Part shown: in pieces, positions 1 through 4,180 of the stretch
Numbering within the stretch: position 1 is the first letter of the stretch
How the letters are laid out: each line of letters starts with the position of its first letter
From: Gammaproteobacteria bacterium
GTDB lineage: Bacteria > Pseudomonadota > Gammaproteobacteria > Chromatiales > Chromatiaceae
Length of the DNA stretch: 8,313 bases
NCBI GenBank assembly: GCA_024277555.1
Contig: JAJRUY010000275.1
Coordinates: forward strand, 1 to 8,313
Reading direction: 5' to 3'
Program-made: the position numbers and the translations under genes
The notes under the pieces: model-generated
The model's input: the letters and a program-made list of their open reading frames with translations, nothing else
What the model was told of the DNA's origin: nothing
Database searches by the model: none

Positions 1-1
1 G

Positions 2-133
2 CTGCTGGTCTATTACGGCGATGCCTACCGGGAGTATCGTCAGCGGGTACCCGGCCTGCTGCCCCTGCCATGGAAAAGGCTCAGCCGACAGCAGGCAAAA
101 GCCCTGGAGCGCCGGGGCAACACCAGGGAGTAA
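2..133 (+). CDS. C-terminal end of a probable isoprenylcysteine carboxyl methyltransferase-like (ICMT/PEMT family) membrane protein, partial
   Basis: Only the last 43 codons are present; the gene enters from the left edge and stops at TAA 131-133. The visible tail contains YYGDAYREYRQRVPGLLPLP, which resembles the C-terminal signature of bacterial ICMT-like and phospholipid methyltransferase membrane proteins (a pattern like FGxxYxxYxxRVPxLIP). In that family this segment follows the last transmembrane helix and contributes to S-adenosylmethionine and substrate binding. The remainder is a basic, hydrophilic tail (KRLSRQQAKALERRGNTRE). The TAA stop lies at the left end of the repeat element at 131-375, so the element may have supplied it. 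The assignment rests on one short motif; the methyl acceptor cannot be inferred, and another small membrane protein with a similar tail remains possible. Confidence 0.5.
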   Translation: MLVYYGDAYREYRQRVPGLLPLPWKRLSRQQAKALERRGNTRE

Positions 134-375
134 CCAGCATTCCTCACTGAACCGGAAGCCCGTTATGGAAAAAGATCGATGACTCAGTCTATTACCAATA
201 ATCAGACAATTGCCAACATCTTCACCCTGTCCTGTTCGGTTTTCCCCGCCCGCTCTGGCGGCACATTTTGCCCGATCCTCCTCAAACCATAGCTACAGCT
301 ATGCTTTTCGGACGATCGAACAAACTGCTTTGCCAGATCGACCGGAATTTCCGAACCCCGGTGAGAAATGCGGGG
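131..375. repeat. MITE-like dispersed repeat, copy 1 (imperfect terminal inverted repeats)
   Basis: This stretch aligns along its whole length with 1430-1676 in the same orientation. Positions 301-359 are identical to 1599-1657 (59 bases), 273-292 are identical to 1571-1590, and the left block around 153-170 is nearly identical to 1453-1470. The central 190-235 part is more diverged. The right end, GTGAGAAATGCGGGG (361-375), is inverted at the left end, ACCAGCATTCCTCAC (133-147), with about 12 of 15 matches. No substantial ORF is shared by both copies. A small, non-coding element with inverted ends in two copies fits a miniature inverted-repeat transposable element or an internally deleted insertion sequence. 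The family is unidentified. This element fills most of the gene-free stretch 134-407. Confidence 0.75.
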
Positions 376-407
376 CAAGCATTCGGCAAGATGTTTTGCC
401 TGGCAGC

Positions 408-1031
408 TCAATACCTGCCCGGATACATGTAGGGCCCGTAAGGATATGCGTAGTCCGGGCGGCCAATAGCATTGATGCCATCGTTGATGCGGGCTTCCCT
501 TGCCTTGCGGCGCGCTTCCATTTCCTGCCGGAATGCCATTATCTCCGCTTCGCGCTTTTTCTGACGGACCACCGTTTTCGCCTGCTGTTGCCAGTTTCTT
601 TGCTCCTGTTCCTGTAACGACCGGGCAGCGGCGGAGCCGGGGCGCTGTTTGGCGAATGCAGCCCGTTCACGCGCAATCTCGTCCCGGCGTTGCTGCATCT
701 GCTTGTGCAGGGCATCACGCCGAACCTGCATGGATCTGACCAGCTCATCATGAGATTGCCGGGCATTCTGGTAACTGCGGCTGTAGGGGTTTGTCCGGAA
801 GGGAGCATGGCTGGATGCCGGCGGCTTGTTGCCAGCCGATGGCTGTGCGACGATAGACGCTGTTTCCCTGCTGTTTACCGCTTCCGAAGCAGGGGGCGGG
901 CTGGCCTCGATGGTTTCCACCATGGCGGCTCCTGTCGGGGCTGCTGCGGGAGCCTGTGGTGTAGACGCCATCAAGCCACCAGTTGACAGTGAAAAACTGG
1001 TGGTAATGAGCAGTAATCTGAAAAAAGGCAT
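408..1031 (-). CDS. Hypothetical exported coiled-coil protein with a Tyr/Pro/Gly-rich C-terminus
   Basis: This is a 207-residue protein that I do not recognise. The start at 1031 is chosen because GGAGG (1040-1044, minus strand) lies 8 bases upstream and the next residues form a signal peptide: MPFFRLLLITTSFSLSTGG, with likely cleavage after LMA at residue 22. The frame is open further upstream to 1283, but that would overlap the gene at 1150-1416 and bury the signal. After the signal comes a Pro/Ala/Ser-rich low-complexity stretch (about 23-78). A long charged Arg/Gln/Glu/Lys-rich helical region (about 88-182) then follows and looks like a coiled coil. The tail is rich in aromatic residues, glycine and proline (RPDYAYPYGPYMYPGRY, 191-207). 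There are no cysteines and no catalytic motif. A periplasmic or envelope-associated structural role is possible but inferred only from composition. It is divergent from 1150-1416 and lies between the two repeat copies. Confidence 0.7.
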   Translation of the reverse strand: MPFFRLLLITTSFSLSTGGLMASTPQAPAAAPTGAAMVETIEASPPPASEAVNSRETASIVAQPSAGNKPPASSHAPFRTNPYSRSYQNARQSHDELVRSMQVRRDALHKQMQQRRDEIARERAAFAKQRPGSAAARSLQEQEQRNWQQQAKTVVRQKKREAEIMAFRQEMEARRKAREARINDGINAIGRPDYAYPYGPYMYPGRY

Positions 1032-1039
1032 TGCCGATT

Positions 1040-1044
1040 CCTCC
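1040..1044 (-). promoter_or_regulatory. Shine-Dalgarno fixing the start at 1031
   Basis: The minus strand reads CTGGAGGAATCGGCAATG. GGAGG with an 8-base spacer supports translation starting at 1031 rather than at the upstream in-frame ATG at 1283, which lies inside the divergent gene. Confidence 0.7.
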
Positions 1045-1049
1045 AGAAT

Positions 1050-1089
1050 AAATATTAACCCGGCGATCAGATATACCGGGTTAATATTT
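1050..1089. repeat. Perfect 14-bp inverted repeat with 12-base loop in a divergent intergenic region
   Basis: AAATATTAACCCGG (1050-1063) and CCGGGTTAATATTT (1076-1089) are perfect reverse complements separated by 12 bases. The repeat lies between the starts of the divergent genes at 1031 (minus) and 1150 (plus), so it could be an operator for a dimeric regulator or, in the minus-strand transcript, a hairpin ending about 6 bases before the GGAGG site. Its TTAACCCG/CGGGTTAA core also resembles the ends of the repeat at 1430-1676. The function is not determinable from sequence. Confidence 0.65.
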
Positions 1090-1117
1090 GTGGATGATGG
1101 GCGCAACATCCTGTAAT
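1088..1117 (+). promoter_or_regulatory. Candidate sigma-70 promoter for the 1150 gene
   Basis: TTGTGG (1088-1093) and TGTAAT (1112-1117) are separated by 18 bases. The -10 matches the consensus at 5 of 6 positions but the -35 at only 3 of 6. Transcription would begin near 1124, leaving a short leader with GGAG at 1141-1144. The -35 overlaps the right arm of the inverted repeat, which would let a factor bound there repress this gene. This is a pattern match only. Confidence 0.3.
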
Positions 1118-1149
1118 TTGAACTCTGAGCATGGCCATCTGGAGCTGAT

Positions 1150-1416
1150 ATGTCAAATTCTGTACTGGATGCGGTACTGCAGGAGATCGAATCTTCTCCC
1201 CATGGCGCCAAATCCCTGACCCTGTATGCCCTGGCAAACACCCTTGAGCACGAAGCTGCCGGCTGCCTGTTCAAGCTGACCAAATTGCGCGACCTGAATC
1301 AGGAAGGCCGCCAGCTGGCGTATTCCCTGATGGAGCTGATGGCGACAGGGGGAAACCGGGGAGAACCCTGGGAGCAGGCCCGAAAGCGCATGGATGAGCT
1401 GATCCGCAAGGGTTGA
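1150..1416 (+). CDS. Hypothetical small cytoplasmic helical protein (88 aa)
   Basis: This 88-residue protein begins MSNSVLDAVLQEIESSPHGA and has no signal peptide or membrane segment. GGAG at 1141-1144 sits 5 bases before the ATG and supports the start. The composition is soluble and predicted mostly helical: an N-terminal amphipathic helix, a middle stretch with NTLEHEAAGCLFKLTKLRDL, and a C-terminal WEQARKRMDELIRKG helix. There is a single cysteine near residue 38. I do not recognise the family and see no DNA-binding or catalytic motif. The good ribosome-binding site, plausible promoter and normal amino-acid composition argue that it is a real gene. It is divergent from the exported coiled-coil gene, and its stop lies 13 bases before repeat copy 2. 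Confidence 0.7.
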   Translation: MSNSVLDAVLQEIESSPHGAKSLTLYALANTLEHEAAGCLFKLTKLRDLNQEGRQLAYSLMELMATGGNRGEPWEQARKRMDELIRKG

Positions 1417-1429
1417 GAGCCTGTCGGAC

Positions 1430-1676
1430 TTAACCCGCGTTTCTCATCGGGCCGGAAGCCCGTTATGGAAAGAGACCAATGATCCATAATGTTACCGATA
1501 AACAGACTACCGTAAGCGGCTGCACTGTGTCCTGTTCGGATTTCCACCCAATCCGGCTGCACATTTTGTTCGATCCTCCTCAAACCATAGCCACTGCCAT
1601 GCTTTTCGGACGATCGAACAAACTGCTTTGCCAGATCGACCGGAATTTCCGAACCCCAGTGAGAAATGCGGGTTAA
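1430..1676. repeat. MITE-like dispersed repeat, copy 2 (18-bp terminal inverted repeats)
   Basis: The left end TTAACCCGCGTTTCTCAT (1430-1447) and the right end GTGAGAAATGCGGGTTAA (1659-1676) are inverted copies of each other with 16 of 18 matches. The interior matches copy 1 at 131-375. It contains smaller palindromes, for example CGGAATTTCCG at 1641-1651, also present in copy 1. Both copies keep a tiny ATG-to-TGA reading frame near the left end (1464-1481 here), which overlaps a second ATG at 1480. That second frame stays open to 1674 in copy 2 but closes early in copy 1, so it is probably a relic and not a gene. TTAA occurs at both outermost ends, either as part of the repeat or as a target duplication. 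Together with 1677-1791 it makes up the gene-free stretch 1417-1791. Confidence 0.8.
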
Positions 1677-1742
1677 TCAGAGCTTCCCCGAGAACATAAA
1701 TTTTTAGTGAAGTAAATGATCACCTGCAGCCCGGCAGGAGCA

Positions 1743-1782
1743 AAATGGCGTATACTTCCGGTTATCAATTTCCTCGCCATTT
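1743..1782. promoter_or_regulatory. 8-bp inverted repeat around a possible -10 box, upstream of the exported protein/SCO operon
   Basis: AAATGGCG (1743-1750) and CGCCATTT (1775-1782) are perfect reverse complements, with arm centres 32 bp apart, just before the ATG at 1792. TATACT at 1751-1756 could be a -10 box, but no convincing -35 lies at the right distance. A smaller hairpin, CCTGC/GCAGG, lies at 1723-1738. The arrangement would suit an operator that controls the operon, or a leader hairpin near the start codon. No clear Shine-Dalgarno precedes the 1792 ATG. The regulatory role is inferred only from position. Confidence 0.3.
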
Positions 1783-1791
1783 CTGACCCAT

Positions 1792-2148
1792 ATGTTCAAG
1801 AGTACACAAATTATTCTGGCGCTATTGCTAATGTGGGGGTTCCAGGCGCTAGCCACCACAGATGAACAAACCCAAAGCCTGGAGCAGATGGGCAAGTTGA
1901 ACGGAATCGCCTTGGGCTGCCGGTATTTCGATCAGGTCAAGATCATCAAGAAAGCCCTGGTACAGGCCTTGCCCAAACGCAGGGAGCTGGGTCGGGTTTT
2001 TGAATCCGTCACGGATCAGACCTACCGGGAATTCGTTGCCTCAAAGGCTGCCTGCCCAGCGCCGGAAGCATTCGCAGCGGAGCTGGAAGCCGCGATTGAG
2101 AGCCTGAACCAGAACTTTTCCCCCGAGTTGCAATCTCCCGGCAAGTAG
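1792..2148 (+). CDS. Hypothetical exported protein with two cysteines, first gene of the ZnuA-SCO operon
   Basis: This 118-residue protein has a clear Sec signal peptide (MFKSTQIILALLLMWGFQALA, likely cleaved after residue 21), giving a mature periplasmic protein of about 97 residues. The mature part appears all-helical and has two cysteines, Cys43 (in GIALGCRYF) and Cys88 (in KAACPAPEAF), which could form a disulfide or bind metal; neither is demonstrated. I do not recognise a named family. No good Shine-Dalgarno is visible before the ATG, but the signal peptide begins exactly there. Its TAG stop (2146-2148) lies 14 bases before the next gene's preferred ATG at 2163, and it overlaps the alternative GTG at 2148 by one base. 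The two genes are therefore almost certainly an operon, and a linked role in metal handling or oxidase assembly is an inference from that. Confidence 0.75.
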   Translation: MFKSTQIILALLLMWGFQALATTDEQTQSLEQMGKLNGIALGCRYFDQVKIIKKALVQALPKRRELGRVFESVTDQTYREFVASKAACPAPEAFAAELEAAIESLNQNFSPELQSPGK

Positions 2149-2162
2149 TGGAGCCGAAAAAA

Positions 2163-3584
2163 ATGAAAAGAAACCATTCCTACATGCCAATCATGCTGGC
2201 GTTTCTGCTATTTTTTGCCACCGGCACAGCTTCTTCCTCGGAAGATCAGCTGCGGGTGGTGGCCAGCATCAAGCCCGTGCATTCCATCTTGAGCGGCTTG
2301 CTCAAAGGAGCACGGGAGCCGGAACTGCTCGTAGGCGCTGGCAAGACTCCCTATGGCCACGTTCTGACCCCGAAACAAGAGCAAAGCCTGAAAGCCGCCG
2401 ATCTGATCGTATGGGTGGGGCCGGAACTGGAAAAATTTCTGGTGCAGCCCCTGAGCGAAACCCCGGAAGATCCGCGGCTTGTTACCCTGCTGGATCGTCC
2501 TGAACTCAAGATATTGCCCCGGCGCCAGGATGACAATACCCGTGATCCACACTTCTGGCTGGACAGCCGCAACGCCATTCTTCTCATCGACCTGCTCACC
2601 AGGGAACTGATGATGCGTGACCCGGCACGCAGCCATTTGTACAAGCGTAACCGTGATGCCTTGTACGGCAAAGCCGCCAAACTGGATCGCCAGCTCGAAT
2701 ATGGCTACCGCGGCCTGCAAGGAGGCGTGGTGCTGGCCTATTTCGATACCCAGCAATATTTTGAACAGGCCTATGCTCTCAAGGTGACGGGGGTGCTTAC
2801 ACCATCACCGGATATTCCCGTCAGTGGCGAGCAATTGTTGAAAGAAAGGGCACTGCTGGCAGAAAACCGCTATGCCTGCCTGCTTACGGAGGCGAATATA
2901 CCCATGCCGGAGCTGCCCCTGCTCAGCAATGGCATCAGGGCAGATGTTGTGGAACTGGACAGCTTTGGCAGCAAGCTGACGCCGGGCGAGGATCTCTACC
3001 TCGACCTGATGAGGAACAATACCCGCCTGATCAAACAGTGCATACAGAAAAAAGCCGTCCTTGAAGAAACACCGGAAGCCGAGGCTGCGGGTCTGCGCAA
3101 GATTGGTGGCAAGTTCATACTCATGGATCATCACGGCAAAATGGTCACCGAGAAAGACCTGCTGGGAAAATACCAGCTGATCTACTTCGGCTACACCTTC
3201 TGCCCGGATGTCTGCCCATCCTCACTGAGCGTAATCTCCACCGCCCTCAAGCGCCTGGGGGAAAAGGCGAAAAGGATTCGCCCCTACTTCATCACCGTAG
3301 ATCCGCAGCGGGACACCCAGGAAATCATGGCCAACTATGTAGCCTATTTCCACAAGGACATGATCGGACTCCGGGGCAGCCAGGCCATGACCGACAGGAT
3401 CGTCAAAAACTACAACCTGGTGGTGGAAAAAGTGCAGGAAGAAGGTGCTGCGCCTGATGACTACATCATGGATCACACCGCCAGTGTATTCCTGATTGCA
3501 CCAGACGGCACTTTCATCACCAAGTTCGCCCACGGCATCACACCAACGCAAATGGTGGAAAAGCTGAATGAGTACATAAAGTAA
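2163..3584 (+). CDS. Fusion of ZnuA-like metal solute-binding domain and SCO1/SenC copper chaperone domain
   Basis: The protein has 473 residues from ATG 2163, which has GGAG 9 bases upstream; an in-frame GTG at 2148 would add five residues. A signal peptide (about 1-24) is followed by a ZnuA-type cluster A-I domain (about 28-295), seen in LRVVASIKPVHSILSGLL, AADLIVWVGPELEKFL and DPHFWLDSRNA. Aligned by eye to E. coli ZnuA, the first His ligand is Tyr64 (a His lies two residues on, His66), the second is kept (His130), the third is Phe194, and the acidic ligand is kept (Asp266). The usual His-rich loop is absent. After a linker, about 311-473 is an SCO domain with CPDVC (Cys347, Cys351) and His438 (in YIMDHTASVFL), the full copper-binding set of SCO proteins. 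SCO proteins deliver copper to the CuA site of cytochrome c oxidase or act as thiol oxidoreductases. The fused domain may load or sense a metal for the SCO domain; that is inference. Confidence 0.88.
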   Translation: MKRNHSYMPIMLAFLLFFATGTASSSEDQLRVVASIKPVHSILSGLLKGAREPELLVGAGKTPYGHVLTPKQEQSLKAADLIVWVGPELEKFLVQPLSETPEDPRLVTLLDRPELKILPRRQDDNTRDPHFWLDSRNAILLIDLLTRELMMRDPARSHLYKRNRDALYGKAAKLDRQLEYGYRGLQGGVVLAYFDTQQYFEQAYALKVTGVLTPSPDIPVSGEQLLKERALLAENRYACLLTEANIPMPELPLLSNGIRADVVELDSFGSKLTPGEDLYLDLMRNNTRLIKQCIQKKAVLEETPEAEAAGLRKIGGKFILMDHHGKMVTEKDLLGKYQLIYFGYTFCPDVCPSSLSVISTALKRLGEKAKRIRPYFITVDPQRDTQEIMANYVAYFHKDMIGLRGSQAMTDRIVKNYNLVVEKVQEEGAAPDDYIMDHTASVFLIAPDGTFITKFAHGITPTQMVEKLNEYIK

Positions 3585-3673
3585 TTTCGCAGGCTCCATC
3601 CCCCCCTGGATGCAGGTGTGCCGGTAACAGGTGCAAGCCGAATGGCACAGGCTTTCGGTGCAATATCTGCGGA

Positions 3674-4033
3674 CTACTGAATTATCGGATTTCCTTCCGT
3701 CCGCGAAAATTTACCGATAGGCTTGCCGTCCTGACTTAACTCGGCAACATCCCCCTCCATTACCGTAAACACAAAATTCTCTTCCGTCTCCTTATCGGTG
3801 GAAGGGGTGCAATCGAATTCGGCCGTTTGCTCGCCGGCATTACTCCAGAAACAGTGCCAGGTAGCAGGCTTGACCTTGCTGCTGACAAACACGGCTTTGC
3901 CCCCAAAATCCACCGTCAAGCTCTTGATTCCCAGTTTGTTGTCGCCCTCGGCTTTCCATATCCCGGAGCTGGGATGCGGTGAACAGCCGCCAAGAAACAA
4001 AATGCACAGACAAGCAAGCAGAAGATTTTTCAT
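3674..4033 (-). CDS. Hypothetical small outer-membrane lipoprotein
   Basis: This 119-residue protein starts MKNLLLACLCILFLGGCSPH, a classical type II (lipoprotein) signal with lipobox LGGC and acylated Cys17. Ser at the +2 position predicts sorting to the outer membrane. The mature part has two further cysteines, Cys61 (ATWHCFW) and Cys75 (EFDCTP), spaced to form a disulfide. The sequence looks like a small beta-rich domain (WKAEGDNKLGIKSLTVDFGGKAVFV, then ENFVFTVMEGDVAEL). I do not recognise a family. No strong Shine-Dalgarno precedes the start; the lipobox fixes the frame and approximate start. It converges on the ZnuA-SCO gene (89-base gap) and diverges from leuS (147-base gap), so it is probably a single-gene unit. 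A proposed job in envelope stress or assembly would be guesswork. Confidence 0.75.
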   Translation of the reverse strand: MKNLLLACLCILFLGGCSPHPSSGIWKAEGDNKLGIKSLTVDFGGKAVFVSSKVKPATWHCFWSNAGEQTAEFDCTPSTDKETEENFVFTVMEGDVAELSQDGKPIGKFSRTEGNPIIQ

Positions 4034-4144
4034 ACCGGATTCATGTATGGTTGGCTTGGGAAGACAGCAGATTACCCTGTGGACGCACCAATGTCACTGC
4101 CCGATATTTCACCGGGCGGATTTATGTATTTCTTCCGGTGCTGT

Positions 4145-4157
4145 ATCCTTGCAGGAT
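4145..4157. promoter_or_regulatory. Short palindrome in the leuS leader
   Basis: ATCCT-TGC-AGGAT is a perfect 5-bp inverted repeat with a 3-base loop, 24 bases before the leuS ATG. A second pair, GCCCG (4099-4103) and CGGGC (4113-4117), lies upstream. Either could be a leader hairpin or operator. No T-run follows, so neither is a convincing terminator or attenuator. The 147-base region between 4034 and 4180 must also hold the promoters of leuS and of the divergent lipoprotein; I could not place a convincing -35/-10 pair for either. Confidence 0.2.
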
Positions 4158-4180
4158 TGTATTCCCCGTAACCCTACATC

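Noticed and set aside
385..400. GGCAA/TTGCC hairpin just after the stop of the minus-strand gene, considered as its terminator
   Set aside because: The stem is only 5 bp and the minus-strand sequence after it is not T-rich.
210..617. 135-residue plus-strand ORF spanning repeat copy 1 and the minus-strand gene
   Set aside because: It crosses from the repeat into the antisense of the exported coiled-coil gene, has no ribosome-binding site, and its equivalent is absent in copy 2.
1032..1283. Upstream extension of the minus-strand ORF to the ATG at 1283
   Set aside because: It would overlap the gene at 1150-1416, place 84 residues before a clean signal peptide, and lacks the good ribosome-binding site seen before 1031.
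1479..1676. 65-residue plus-strand ORF inside repeat copy 2
   Set aside because: The matching frame in copy 1 closes early, so it is not conserved between copies; treated as a relic within the element.
2208..2756. 182-residue minus-strand ORF under the ZnuA-SCO gene
   Set aside because: It is a shadow of a recognisable domain on the plus strand, with no signal or motif of its own.
3585..3673. Possible bidirectional terminator between the convergent genes
   Set aside because: Short inverted pairs exist (CATCC/GGATG at 3597-3612; CCGAA/TTCGG at 3638-3658; TGTGCC/GGCACA at 3617-3649), but stems are weak or loops long, and no T-run follows on either strand.
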